Of a stretch of 64,000 bases of DNA, positions 30,851 to 43,109 are shown piece after piece; within the stretch, counting starts at the first letter, position 1; each line of letters begins with the position of its first letter. The position numbers and the translations under genes are program-made. Below the pieces are notes generated by a model. The model searched no databases, had not been told where the DNA came from, and saw nothing but the letters and a program-made list of their open reading frames with translations. This DNA is from Arthrinium phaeospermum. Lineage: Eukaryota; Ascomycota; Sordariomycetes; Amphisphaeriales; Apiosporaceae. The DNA lies in NCBI GenBank assembly GCA_006503535.1, contig QYRS01000003.1, forward strand, positions 4,216,001-4,280,000. The letters run 5' to 3'.

Positions 30851-33776
30851 TTACACAAACAAATCAATCCTCCCGCGCCCACCAACCGCCCGAATCTTGC
30901 CCCCAATCTCCAGCGGACTCCCCTCAAACACCAAGAACTCCTCCGCCACCTTGCTGTGTTCCTTCTCCTTGTCATCCAGTCCCAACATCTTATACACATT
31001 CCCTCCCACCAGCTCCAACGCCTCCCGCTCGCTCAACCGCCCCTCGCCATTGCGATACGCAATCCCCGCCAACAGCCCCATATCCCGTACCACCCAATCC
31101 TCCTCCAGACCGATCGCCACGACCACGCCCGCCCTAACGAGCGCATCCACCGCCGTCCCGTTCGTCAGCGGCGCCCCCGTCAACGCGCGGCGCTGGTCCC
31201 ACGACGTGCGGTACGACTGCAGCGGCGACAACACGACGCCCACCTTGGCGGCCGCCAGCTCGTCCGCGACCAGGTGCGACTCGGCGCCGCCCAGGATAAC
31301 GACCGTCAGCTTAGACTTGCCCGCCTCCTCGACCTGCCTCTTCAGCCTGAGCGCGCCCGCAATGCCGTCAGCGCTGTGGACCGTAATAGCCAGCGGCACC
31401 TCGCCGCGGACCACCTTGCGCAAGTAAGCCTCCTCCGAGAACGCATCGATCGTCGTCTCGTTGTTGTTACCCGCAGCCTCCTCCTCGCCCACCGCCTTGA
31501 GCAACTTCCCCGCAGCGCCCCCACAGCCCCAGACACCGTCCCAGCCCCGCCCGACTTCGCCGCCCCCTCCTGCAGCGTGTAGTGCACCGCGACATCCTCC
31601 GCAAACACAGCCCCGTCCGCGAGGACGGTGTCGGAGCCCAGGTGCGGAACCCGGCGCTGGTGCCGAAGTGCGTGCCCGCCGACGTGAAGGCGGGGGCCGA
31701 GACGGCGCGCGTGACGCCGTAGCGGTGCGCGTACCGCAGCTTCTTGGTGCCGAGGCGCAGGCCGTCGACGGCCCGGCTGAACTGCGAGGTGGACGGGCCG
31801 TTGTCGGTGCTGTCCTCGGCGTCGATGGCGTTGAGGCCCAGGAGGGAGCCGAAGGCCGTGAAGGGTTGGGTGAGGTACCCGTTCTTCAGGTGGACGACGA
31901 CGCGCTTCTCGGCGGCCGCGGAGGCGAGCTCGGCGGGGCAGGCGCCGACGCAGACGACCTGGCCCTTGGAGACGGCGACGGTCAGATTAGTGGTTTGGGC
32001 GGACCCGTCGGCGGTCTCTAGGCCGGGGAGGTACGAGGTCGTGACGCCGGTGAAGACGACATCCACGACTTCCGTCGGCTCGTCCGCGGGCATCTCGAAC
32101 GTAGTCTTGGGGTCAATCGGACCCTTGAGCGGCTTCTCGAGCTCGACGGGGTCGTCGAACTGCGCCGTGCCGTCAATCCAGACCTGCACGGGCGCCGCGC
32201 CGACGCTCAGCGGATCGCTGTCCCAGACCACGACATCGGCGTCGTAACCAGGCTTGACCTTGCCGAGGCGCCCGCCCAGGCCCAGCCGCTCGGCGGGCGC
32301 CGTCGTCACCGAGGCCAGGGCGACGGCGTAGGGCAGGCCGTACCCGAAGGCCTTGGCGGCCTCGAAGACGACGTGCTGCGCGTTGAGGACGGGGTTGTCG
32401 CTGACGTAGATGGGCGTCAGCCCCGCCTCCCAGAGGGTCTTGCCGGCGTACTCGGACCCGACGTAGGCCTCGGCCTTGTACCACATGTTGTCGGCGAAGA
32501 GGGCCGAGGCGGGCGGGGTGGGGCCCCAGGCGCGCTTGAGGATCTCGGGCACGAGGTAGGTCTGGTGCGCGTGGTGGAAGGCCCGGATCGAGAAGTTGAA
32601 CTCGTTGGTGTGGTCGACGAAGGCCTCGAGGTCCGGGATCGTGTAGCAGTGCGCGTTGATGTGCACCTGCCCCCGCAGCGCGGCGCCGAGCGACTCCCAC
32701 TTGAGGTCCTGCGGCAGGTAGCTGTCCATCGTCTCGACGCCCCCGGGGCCTGCGGCCAGGGCGCACCAGTCGTCCTGGGCCTGGTTCAGCTTGGCGGCCG
32801 TCTCGAAGGCGCGGCGGAACTCCCAGGACTCGCCGAGCCGGCTGACGGGGCCGTGCTCGCCGACCTTGCCGTAGACGCGCTTGGCGTTCTCGCCGCACGC
32901 CATCTTCATGTAGCGCCAGCTGCGGTCCGGGTCGGCCAGCATGTCGGCGACCGAGATCTCGCGGCGGCCGTCGGGCGGGCCCACGGCGTGCTTGATGGGG
33001 TAGGCCTCGCCGCCGATGTTGTTGCCGGACCCGGGCAGAACCAGGCTGGTCGTCACGCCGCCCGACTTGATGACCTGGATCTGGTGGTCCTGGGGCTGCA
33101 GGCCGTCGATGGAGCGCACGTAGGGCGTGATGTCGGCCGACATCTCGTTGGTGTCGTCGTTGCCCTCGAGCTCGGGCAGCGAGTCCACGCCGGCGTGGCT
33201 GTGCATGTCGATGATGCCCGTCGTCAATTGACGGCCCTTGGCGTCCCAGACGAGGGTGTCAGATGCGAGGCTCTTAAGCGAGATGTCCTGCCCGACCTTC
33301 TTGATGAGGCCGTACTCGATGTAGACATCGGCATTGATCCATTCGTAGCCCTTGCCGGCCCACGCGTCCTCGGCGCTGGTGCCCTTGGCCGGCTCGCCCA
33401 CCCAGACGGTCGCGTTCCTGATGAGCGTCGGCTTGTGGCCGTCGACGTAGCGCGCATTGCGCTCGCGGCCCAGGCCGACGGGGTCCTCGGGCTTCTTGTG
33501 CAGCTTGGCGCAGGTCTTCAGGTCGGCCTGCAGTTTGTCCACCGACAGCAGCGACGGATTGCGCCGGGCCCCCGAGATGTTCGGGGAGCTGCTGCCCGAG
33601 ATCTGCCGCCACTGGGCGTAGACGATGAAGCCGAGGCACGCGAGCCCCACGAACTTGAGGGCGCGTGTAAGTCGCGCCGGTCGGCGCCTGCGCCAACGCG
33701 GTACTGGTGGTGGGGCAGGCCCGGCAGCTCTGCTGTATGGTGGCAGCAACATGTCTCCTTCCTTCTCGAAACCCAT
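30851..33776 (-). CDS. Membrane-anchored amidohydrolase (CE9-like), two frame breaks
   Basis: From ATG 33776 the frame encodes a short cytoplasmic Arg-rich segment, one membrane helix (residues ~41-56, KFVGLACLGFIVYAQW) and an amidohydrolase region. GIIDMHSHAG (metal-binding HxH at ~192-194) is followed by HINAHCYTIPDLEAFVDH, AFHHAHQTYLV and a C-terminal composite-domain motif (LGKVKPGYDADVVVWDSDPL). A second imidazolonepropionase-like region follows (GLEEDWVVRDMGLLAGIAYR, NGEGRLSEREALELVGGNVY). The reading frame shifts at about 31637-31642 and 31508-31511, each by one missing base in a C run (plus strand). The three frames join into a ~975-aa protein typical of fungal proteins annotated as carbohydrate esterase family 9/amidohydrolase. 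Type II topology would place the enzyme in the secretory lumen or outside. Substrate unknown. Confidence 0.8.
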
Positions 33777-34506
33777 CTTTGATGCGGATGAGTCCTAAGA
33801 AACGAGATTGAGATGGAGAGGGAGAGGAAGAGATAGAGATGAAAGGAGAGGTTGAGTCAAGTCATTCTTGTTGATCTTGAGATCAGTGCACTCATGAAGT
33901 GGGATGGTATCATATCAGCTAGGCTCAAGTTAGAAGGTGGTGGGGTTGCTTCTAAGTCATGAGCCGTCCGCCCCTCGATAAGCTATGGGATGGGGGTTGA
34001 GATGATCACCGGAATGGCACTGTGCATTTTCACCCCGAAACAGAACAAATGTAGTTCCTGTCGCTGCCTGCATGCACACTTGCATCATTATGATGCTCTC
34101 TTTTACGCTGCAGATTTTGTTAGAAGGAGTTCCAAGTTCTTCAGCTTTACTTTAAGTCTCTAAAACAGCACCAAGATCTTACGCAGCTGTGCTGCAATGC
34201 TGTGCGATCCGGCCTGTTTGGACTTGAATGCGGTAAGATGTTGGGGCCTGCAGGGTCCTGCTAGCGCCTGCCACCAATAGACCACTCCTCCACACCACTT
34301 CAACTCCACTCTTTCATCGGCTTGGGCATTAGTGTCTACGGCACTTACGCGAGCAGATCGATAGGTTCAGTATCTCCATGATGTAATCGCGAATGGTCAG
34401 CTCTGTATTGATTACTGGCCTTGCTCCCAGAAATGAGTATGCATGTTCTCCGAAGAGGTCTCCTTTTAAGTGTTCCTCGATATCATGTTTCTTCCAGGGT
34501 CGAGGA
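33777..34506. other. Intergenic
   Basis: Promoter of the amidohydrolase gene on one side and 3' end of the AAA ATPase gene on the other. No gene seen. Confidence 0.4.
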
Positions 34507-37308
34507 CTAAGGCTCTTCCACTCGTCTCCGTTTCCCGTGGGCGGCGAACTTCGACACGACGTTCTCCTCCCTCTTGCTCCGCGGCGCCGTGACCATCAGC
34601 CCCGTCTGCAACGCCTCAAGGGTGATTGGTTCCTTCTTGATATAACACCACTTCGTCGCATTCTTCACCGCATGCTTGATGTCGCGCCCGTTGACCCTCC
34701 AGCTAGCCAGATCCCGGAAATCTGCCTCGGCCAGGCGAATGTCATCAACAGTCGAGTTTGGGGCTGGGCTCGGGATCGAAGCCGGGGTCACTGTCACGTC
34801 GTCATTGACATCGTAGAGTAGCGGTTCCTGGGTCGGCATCGGCAGCAGGTTTCGCCAGAGCTGGAGTCGCGTGGCGAAGTCGAGGCAGGGGTATTCGAGA
34901 TGGATGTCGAGTCGGGATATGATGGCGGGGTCCACACCCTCCAGGAGGTTCGTGGTCATGAAGATGATGCCGGAATAGTACTCGAGCGTAGCTAGCAGAA
35001 CTGGCCAGGGCATGTCAGCAGACAAAAGAGCCGTGAAATCAGGGGTCATGAAAATACGAAAGAAAGGCACCTACCACAGCAGAGGTCTTCACTGGCGTGG
35101 GTGTCCCGATCACGATCTCGGATCAAGGCGTCGGCCTCTGGAATTAGAGTCAGAGTCAGGAGTCGAAATTGGAAAGTAGGAAGCCGTATAGCTCACCATC
35201 TAACAGCAGGACACCGTCCCATTCTTCGCACATTCGATAAGCCTTTTGCAGCGAGGAACTTACCGTCGAAGGCTTCGAGCCCAACTTTCCCGCCTGCAGA
35301 TGGTACAGAGGTTTCTTGACCTTGTCCGACACTATCGCGCTGTTCAACACAACTAGATCGAGGATAAAGGGGCATAACACAGGCCTGCGACACTTACCTG
35401 ATTCCACGGTCAAAGTTTTCCCGGTCCCGGTTGGCCCACTCAGAAGAATCACCAGACCTTTGCCTTAACATCCAGTCAGATTGATGGGATATCATGGGGG
35501 AAAAGGGGCAACAGAGTTCTACCTTTTCCAGCGACAAAGTCGCACCCAAGCGCCTGGGTTGTTTTGTGTGTTTCCACGAACGTTCGCACGATATCCTTGG
35601 TGGATTCGGGCAGCACGAGTTGGTCAAACGCGCCATCATTCCATGACGTTGGTGACAGACCATCGATGGAAACGATCGCTGGAGAGACGGCTTGGTCAGC
35701 ATTTCTCTTTGTTGTTCCACCTGGTATTGATTGGTGTCGAGTTATTGTTTACCCACCCCAAATCTTCTCCTTCAAGTGGTACGCCACTGTCGTTGGAGAC
35801 ATGAGCATCAGACACGTTCTGTTCGCTCCAATGACCTCCCGAAAAACGCCCTGTTCCTGGAGTGTAGGGCGTCGCCCTTGCGGGAACGGCCATCCCGAGC
35901 GATTGGGGACGTCTGGTGTCAGTCGGGACAGGTTTCTCGATACGGCGATGTGGTTTTTGCCCTGGTAGACATCGACAACAACTCTCCCATTTGACTAGAT
36001 GTATTCGCTTAGTGAGTGGGTACCCAAGTGACAATCCAGTACCACTGAATACTTGCTTACCTTGATATATAGCCACTCATCTACAACGTCGTATTCATCC
36101 TCGGGGTCGTACCTGAGTACCTGTCTGCGACCATGTGCTTGGCCATCATAGTCGAGCAACGAAATATCTTGATAATCTAGAGCTTTCGCGCCACGCCTGG
36201 CCAACTTCTCTTCCATAGCTTTCTGCTCTGGATGGAAACGCAAAGGATAGGCTTCGAGCTCGTTGATGTTGCGGGTGCCAGTGAACTCTTTGAGCGTGAT
36301 GTCGACTGATTCCCACCCAAAAATCGAGCCGTCGAAGGCCAGGGAACGGCATTCCAAACGCCAGTCTTGCAGCTTCACAACCTCCAAAGCACGGTCGTGA
36401 CCTCCATGTCGGCTGTACACAATCGCGCCCTTGGGGAACAATGCCCATATATTGGCGGCGTCAATCATGCCCTTGCTTTGGTGGTCTTTCATCTTCGGGC
36501 CCATTTGGCGGAACAGGCCATCCATGCAATCGACCAGTAGTTTCATATGTTGCTTTTCTTCACCTCCGTCTTCCAGTTGACCAAACATGTCGCGGATCCG
36601 CGAGTACCCGAAGAAAAGCGACTTGAACGGTGCCCCCACGACCATGGCATCGGTGGGGTATGTAGCTCCCAACTCCGTAAGGAGAGGTCGGATCAGCTTC
36701 CGGATCAAAGGGCTTTGGATGTCGACGGACTCGATGGTGTAATCGTTGAGCCCGCGGACTGTGGTGGAGGTGCGGTCTTTGCATCTGTACAAGATAATGG
36801 CTGCGCCAATGTACTTTTGCTTGATTTCGGGGGGTACTTCGTCCGGCTCATCTTCGACCCAGTTCTTGCAGCAGATGCAGGTCGGGGGACCTTCATAGAA
36901 GGTTTGGACGAAGACCCCCTCCCCCGTCCAACCCTCGGGAACTGTGATGTTTGGCAACGAAGGGCAGGTCGGAAGGACTGTTGGGGTCTGCGGGAAAACG
37001 TAGGACGTGCCGCTGGTCCCTGTGGCAAACACATTGCCCTGCGGATTGGTTGGATTGAAGTTGTAAGCTAGGTACCAATGTTGCGTTAGACTCTGAGTAT
37101 TGTCGAGAGGTAAAGACACTAAAGACCCAGAACCATTCCAACTTACCCATTTCACGTGAAGTAGATCTGGAAATTCAACACCGTTGATGAGTAAGGCACG
37201 GCTCGCCAAGAATTTGTCTGAAAGGTGGAAGACGGGATAATCAAGGAAACGATTGATGTATCCCGAAGATAATAGACTATGGTGCACTTCCCCGGACTGA
37301 TGTTGCAA
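34507..37308 (-). CDS. AAA+ ATPase, fungal DUF7025/BCS1-like type
   Basis: Seven exons (37308-36061, 35994-35757, 35678-35523, 35463-35398, 35331-35197, 35137-35075, 35000-34507) join into 800 codons with every junction in phase. The ~480-residue N-terminal part matches the layout of fungal AAA proteins with a DUF7025-like region. The ATPase core has Walker A GPTGTGKT (exon 4), Walker B VLLLDEADAL (restored across the exon 5/6 splice), sensor region EYYSGIIFMTTNLLEGVDPA and ISRLDIHLEY (arginine finger region). A basic tail (KRRRVEEP) ends it. The most upstream codon of the frame is TTG, so the true start, probably in a further 5' exon, is unresolved. Role unknown; possibly remodelling or disaggregation. 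Confidence 0.85.
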
Positions 37309-37793
37309 CTTGCGAACTGCTTACGGCTACTCATCGCTCATGCTCAAGGCAACACTTGCCTTGTCAAACCACATATGGCTACCTGGCTGCAGACTCGCTT
37401 AATTGGGAAGCAATTTACAAGATTCAAGCTGCTGTGTAACAATGGTTGAAACTCCCGCTAGGGACGTCGCAGTTTGCACTGTCGGGTCATTGGTCGATCT
37501 GCGTCACCCAAGCCTGGAGCGGCCTCCCATTTGCAAACACGTTTGATTTTGGCCTTATTATGTAAGTATCGATGGCTGAGGTATAACAAGACGTTGACAC
37601 TACTCGTGCAGAAAGATACACGAATGAGAAAATAGAACCGCCCAACTCCCTACTACTCCCCGTACGCCGCGACGGAACGCTTCAATAACCGACCCCAAAT
37701 CGAACACACGTCCAGTCGTCCTACCCACTGTTCCCGAAACCCCGCGCCCAAGCCTGAAAGCCTTCTCTGGAATAACAGAGTGATAAACTCGTT
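37309..37793. other. Intergenic
   Basis: May hold the 5' exon of the AAA gene (ATG 37334 is one candidate). Nothing else recognised. Confidence 0.4.
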
Positions 37794-38273
37794 CTAGTCC
37801 GCCTTGCAACTCTCATCCTTCCCCTTCATGCAGTCCGAAATATAATTGACCGTCGTCCGACAAGCCAACTTCGACCCGTCCGCGCGCCACTGGTCCCAGT
37901 GCTTGGAGCCGCACCTGGCCGCCCCGCTCTTACGGATATCCTGGTAGTCGCCCCAGAGCTGGTTGCCCGAGCGGCGGCACTCGGCGTCGCCCTCGACCGA
38001 CACGTGGCAGCCGGCGGCGACGGTGGTGCCCTGCGCGCCCGCGCCCGAGCACGCGCCCGCGCACTGGTTGTACACGCTGGGCCGGTACCGGTAGGCGTCG
38101 TCCTTGATCAGGAAGTTGTTGACGGCCTCGTCGCAGTATTTCACCTGCAGGGCGCCGCACATGCCCGAGCCTTTGCGGTCGTAGGTGTCGCGGCTCGTTA
38201 GGGGCAGGGTGGAGGCGCTGGCGCCCGCGGCGAGGAGGGGGCCGAGGGCGAGGAGGGCGGTGGTGAGCTGCAT
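37794..38273 (-). CDS. Small secreted Cys-rich protein (KP4-like fold possible)
   Basis: ATG 38273 begins a signal peptide (MQLTTALLALGPLLAAGASA) of a 159-aa protein. The frame is open upstream, but those codons are not needed. The mature part has ten cysteines and ends with an aromatic/Thr segment before the last cysteines. Cysteine spacing and the CGSKHW and TVNYI motifs are reminiscent of secreted fungal proteins related to the KP4 killer-protein fold, but the similarity is weak and judged by eye. It could equally be an uncharacterised secreted effector-type protein. No frame damage is seen. Confidence 0.7.
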   Translation of the reverse strand: MQLTTALLALGPLLAAGASASTLPLTSRDTYDRKGSGMCGALQVKYCDEAVNNFLIKDDAYRYRPSVYNQCAGACSGAGAQGTTVAAGCHVSVEGDAECRRSGNQLWGDYQDIRKSGAARCGSKHWDQWRADGSKLACRTTVNYISDCMKGKDESCKAD

Positions 38274-39404
38274 TGTGCCTTGGATTGGGTGAAGAGAAAA
38301 GATTATGGTAGCGGCGAAGAAGAGGTTGGCGGGATAGTTGATCTTGCGGAAGAAGCAGATTGCAGCGTGTCGTTGGTGCTGGTTATCGGGTGTAGGTGGC
38401 GATGGTGTAGACGATGCGACAGCTGTGGATGTTGATGATTGATTTCCTGGTAATGTGCAGGACGTAGATCTCAACTATATACATGATGAGAATTTTAGGC
38501 ACCTGTATTTCACTTGACTATTCACTATCAATTATCTCGACTTCCATTTGAGATACAGTAAAGTATATATGCTATATTGCACGTAGTAAGCACTGCCTCT
38601 ATACGGTTTCGACTGCGTACAGTAATTGGCGATTCAGCGGGGTCGGCGCCCATTGCGGACGACTAGACGAACTACCACTGAGTAAAATCGCATGGTCTCC
38701 TGCAACGCTAGCGGCTGGCAAGTCTATTTTGAGAATATGTCAGTCTAGACATGGGCTTGTAGTCTGATACATTGTTGATCATTCATAATTGGTTGAAGGT
38801 AGGCGATGGTCTGGTTCGAGGCCAAGATGCACGCACTCTAGATTAACCAGCGTAAGCGCTTAGGTTAGCAGCTCGCAGGTAGGTAGGCCCTGTGTGAAAC
38901 GAGCAAACCGCTGTAGCGCTTCTTCGCTTGGAACAAAGTCTAGCGTTTTTCGCCACGACGTGAATCCAGCAACACCAAGTTATTACCAGTCTTGAATTTT
39001 CCAATCTTACTTATTGAATAAGTTTTAAATTTCCAGTCGCATCCTCGTGTTTGGTACATGATTCTGCAGCAACATTCATGTTCGGACGAAGCCCCAGTCA
39101 CTTCCGCTCCGACATGTTGCTCAGTTCATTTCCCGAACTACACGGCAAAGAATCCCGGTTGATCTACACAACGACATTACGCACTGCAATTACATTCTTG
39201 CTATTGAAGTATCCCTTTGATCAACGGTACTCACCCATGTGAGGAATGGGGCCCAAGAAGCAGCTCGGTCGGCTCTGTTCCTCGGATCTATCTAACCGCT
39301 GTTCAGCCATGACAGCATTAAGCATATCTATCACAGTCGCCCAACCCAGACTACCCGCGATAACTTCGTTGCCCTGAACAATCCCACTTTTCAATCTACT
39401 CATC
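38274..39404. other. Intergenic
   Basis: More than 1 kb with only short AT-rich frames. No gene supported. Confidence 0.5.
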
Positions 39405-40713
39405 TCAGCTGGAGCGTCGTCGCTCCTCTTCCTCTCGTAGTTTAGCGGCATGACGGTGAGCATACGGGTATTGGGTTTCGTCGAACATGGGACGTCCTGC
39501 TGCTGCCCTCGTCGCGTTGACTTGGTATTGCAGCAGCCCAATCGCGTCCAAGTCCTCCGTTCTAGTGGTTATGATTGGCGGGGGGTCATCATCGTATTCC
39601 CATGCGCCGTCCACGTCGAGGTACAAGTCCGCGCTGGTACCGTGAACTGAGTACATGCACGTGGTCATCTGAAAGTTGAACAGTATTGGTGGCTCGATGC
39701 GCGCTACCGCTTGTAGGACTTGCTCCCAGGTTCCGGATTTGAACTCAACCTCGAGTAACAGAACCGACTCGAGAGTATCCCGGCTCCCGCGGATCAGTCC
39801 CATCAAGTTCGCCGGCGAAATAGTCGTCCCCTGAAGCTTGAGTGATCTGAGGCGCCACGAACGGGGAGCAGCCAGGCCGTCCAGATCCACGGCTTCACAG
39901 CTACCCAGGTCCAGAGACTGAAGGTTTTCAGCCAACGCCACCAACTCGATGACATTCCCAATACATTCCCTATTCGAAGGGGCGTCGTACCAATGTCTCT
40001 GGGGGAAAGGCCAGTCTATCTGGCTCTTCGACTCCGTCAAGTGGATTCCCAGATGTCGCAAACGTCGAAAAACCTCTGCAATGTGATTGCGCGATGGGCG
40101 CGAATCGTCGTGGAGCAATCGAGCCAGATCATGTGCAAACGGGTAGTTGATATGGAGTTCCTGCAGCTTTGGAAGGTCTAGATCCAGCAGAGCCACGCTC
40201 AATGCTTTGAGGACAGGCTGGAGGATCCGGGTGTCCGCCGGGCTATGAACGAAGCCCAGAGCTGTCAGGTTCGGAAGTCTGGCAAGGCAAGGGGGCAGAA
40301 GCCCAGCCACATGCTCCGCGTGCCGGGAAAGCGTCGAGTAATAGGGTAGATCATCCGGTCTCGCGATGCCGAAATCGACACGCCGAACGCAACCGGCGAG
40401 ACGACTCGTGGAAATCTGCCGTAGTCTCGACATCTCCTTCAACGCTCCGATCGACGAAACGACATCGACACGCCGGAAGAGCAGCGGGGTAGCGCAGCGG
40501 CAGCATTTCTTACTGACCAAGCGTAGGTTTGCTAGATCATGGAGTTGACGCGGGTTGGTTTTTGCAGGGTCAAACACGATCTCGTCGCCGGGACGGACAC
40601 AGTCGTCCGCCACGAGATAATATGTGATCTTCAGATTAAATATCAACACAGTGTCCTGTATCTAGGATTCGTGGCAGACTTACCTCGCAGATCAGTTCGA
40701 CTGGAAGTTGCAT
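39405..40713 (-). CDS. F-box-like protein, paralogue 1
   Basis: Exon 1 (40713-40684) encodes MQLPVELICE, the start of an F-box-type helix. A 55-base intron (GTAAGT...AAG) leads to exon 2 (40628-39405), total 417 aa. A short N-terminal motif (DCVRPGDEIVFDP, NLRLVSKKCCRCATPLLFRR) is followed by leucine-rich, LRR-like segments (CLARLPNLTALGFVHS, LQSLDLGSCEAVDLDGLA, SWRLRSLKLQGTTISPANL). The family would act as a substrate adaptor of an SCF ubiquitin ligase. It is about 40% like the neighbour at 41519-42746 by eye, including exon structure. Confidence 0.75.
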
Positions 40714-41518
40714 CTCTACCCTGTAGCTAAGCTTTTAAGAGACTCGATCCGGCAGCAAGCACAAGAAGTTGACGAAACACGATACAATTTGCTCGGAGCG
40801 AGAGCATGAATCTGTATGCAGTCTAGTATCTGCACGCGGGCATCATCGAATCCAAACCTGCTATAGATCAGGAAATCGATTCTCCTTCTTGTCTGCCTTT
40901 GAGGGGTGACTGTCAACTCATGTCTCTTTGGCTTGTTTGTTTGTTTGTTTTGAGGGGATGGGAGGGGAGGGGGGTTGGGACGCGATGCGGGAAGCGGCAG
41001 TACAGCGTCGTATCGGCTGCCTCCCGCACCTATGTCATAACGCCTGCAGAAGTTGGTACTACCAGTAACATACATATTGCCATTTCAGACTCGCCCTATA
41101 GCTGATCCTGACCGAGAATGCAAACGCAATGATACCCTGCAAAAAGACATCGTCATGATGTCTTGTTCATTTCCCATCCCATGCAGCATCTGAGCGGAGC
41201 GCGGCGGCGTCTATCAAAGGATACGACCATCCCCGCCGATGTACCGGAGAGATGCAGTTTAGATGGCTCGAGAAGCACCACTACTGTCCACCTATCCCCT
41301 TGACGGCGAAAACGCTGCTCCCACCAGATGAAGCTGTACTGTACATATCAGGGATCAGTTGGTGCTATTAGCATAATGCATATTCCGTTAAATAGAATAA
41401 CCAGTTGGAGAACCTGGCATGTCAATCATCCACGAGAAACACAGTACGAAAAGCAGCGCTATCGCCATCAATGAGATACGTCATCCAAGAAACTTACCGC
41501 CGCCATCCAGCCAGAGCT
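40714..41518. other. Intergenic between F-box paralogues
   Basis: Includes one copy of the dispersed repeat (41355-41403) and a G-rich stretch near 40950. No gene. Confidence 0.5.
41355..41403 (+). repeat. Dispersed short repeat
   Basis: Core GGTGCTATTAGCATAATG then CATATTCC and GAATAACCA, matching the copies at 54574, 54710 and (inverted) 24131. Confidence 0.6.
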
Positions 41519-42746
41519 TCATGGAGGAGGTAACGGATCCGGAAGCGTCCCATCCGCCAACATCCTCTCGTAAGCTGGTTGTTCGTCCCGGTAGCCAACA
41601 TTGCGGCGGATATACCGATACGTAGTCTCGCCGATCGCGCGAAGCCCCGCGGCCGTTCTGTTCTCGTTGACCTGGAACTGCACCTGCCCGAGCGCGTCCA
41701 AGTCCGCCCAGTGGCAGGTCTCGATCGGGTCAGGATCGTCCGCTCGTCAGTCGAGGCAGCTCGCTCACTTTCTCCAAGACGTGCTGCCACGTCCCCGATA
41801 GGAGCTCCACGTCTCTCAGCTGGATGGACTCCAACGAGTCCCGGCTGGTGCCGACGACGACCTCCTCGAGCTTTTCCGACGGGGACTCCATACCCCGGAG
41901 GGCGAGGGAGCGGAGGCGCCACGTGGTCGGGATGTGGAAGTTGGCCAGACTCACTGTTTCCGTGCTGCTAATGGCTAGCGACTGCAGCGCTTGGGCGGCC
42001 CCTAGGATGTCGCGGAAGCTGCGGAGGTACAGTATACGTTGAAATGGACGCCTGGTCGGCGCTTCCTGTATGTGGAGACCTAGGTGTCGAAGACGACCAA
42101 CCAGCGGCCAGATACGGTGTCCCGACGAAGGTGGCTCGCCGGCGAGCAGCTGGGTAAAGTCTCTGGCGGTAGGGAAGCCCAGATCCAGTTCCCGGAGCGG
42201 TGGGAGGTCTACGTCGAACAAGGCCGTCGCCAGCGAATTCACCAGCGAGTCGTTGATCGCGGGCGTCAATTCGCCATCACGCCAAAACGAAGTACGGCCG
42301 ACAAAGTCCAGAGAACTCAGGTTGGGGAGGCGCGCAAGACAAGGAGCCAAGCCCTCAACAAGATCCTCGGCATATCGGGCATTCTCTGCGCGATCTGAAG
42401 ATGCGCTGCGACCGGCCCCGAGATCAACGTGCCGCACATATCCTGCGTACGGACTGGTCGACACATCGCGCAGACGCGAGATCTTACCCACCGTCGCATC
42501 GATGTGCCGGAAAAGCAGCGGCGTAGCGCAACGGCAAAAGACCTTGACCAAGCGCAGGCAGGCCAGGCTCGCGCGGCCTTCGGGGTCCGTCTTCTCGCGG
42601 CGAGGCTCAATCTCGTCGCCGGGCAGGATGCGGCTTGAAGCCTCGGCGTAGAATGTGATCTTAGGAGTATCAGCTTTCAAGTGGTGGAAGACGATAATGG
42701 TTCACGGCACACGTACCTCGTCGATCAGTTCAGGAGGAAGTTCCAT
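41519..42746 (-). CDS. F-box-like protein, paralogue 2
   Basis: Exon 1 (42746-42717) gives MELPPELIDE. Exon 2 (42659-41769) gives the conserved YAEASSRILPGDEIEP and CATPLLFRH segments and LRR-like repeats. A 49-base intron (GTGAGC...GAG|) leads to exon 3 (41719-41519), DLDALGQVQFQVNENRTAAG, which matches the C-terminus of paralogue 1. Total 373 aa. Without that intron the frame ends at 41730 (TGA). Relative to paralogue 1 about 45 residues are missing before the C-terminal motif, so an internal deletion is likely whichever splice is used. Confidence 0.7.
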
Positions 42747-43109
42747 CTGTACCTATCTTTAATCATATATCCTCGAGCAGAACAACTATATATATGCAAC
42801 ATTCAGGGAACCTCGATGTGTTTTCGATCAGGCGCGCTTGGAATTATGGATGTGCTGATATGTAGGAACGTCAATCTCCAAATCAGCCTGAGTACAAGTC
42901 GGGAGAAATACGCCAGAAGCGGATCTGGGGGTTGGCCAATAAGAGATCTGGAGATGTGTCACTGAATCAAGTTAATGTAGAGAATGACCAAGATGTATGC
43001 ATGTAACTGCAAAGGAGATCTATTTTGGTATCTATCATCATCAATCCGTATCTACAACTGCTTTTTGTTTTTCATGCTATCCAGTCCGCTCCAAGACAAT
43101 CTAGCAACA
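42747..43109. other. Intergenic
   Basis: No feature recognised. Confidence 0.4.

Noticed and set aside
32373..33782. 469-codon open frame on the plus strand
   Set aside because: Exactly antisense to the amidohydrolase gene; composed of Val/Asp/Arg/Gly-rich sequence typical of mirror frames in GC-rich coding DNA, with no domain.
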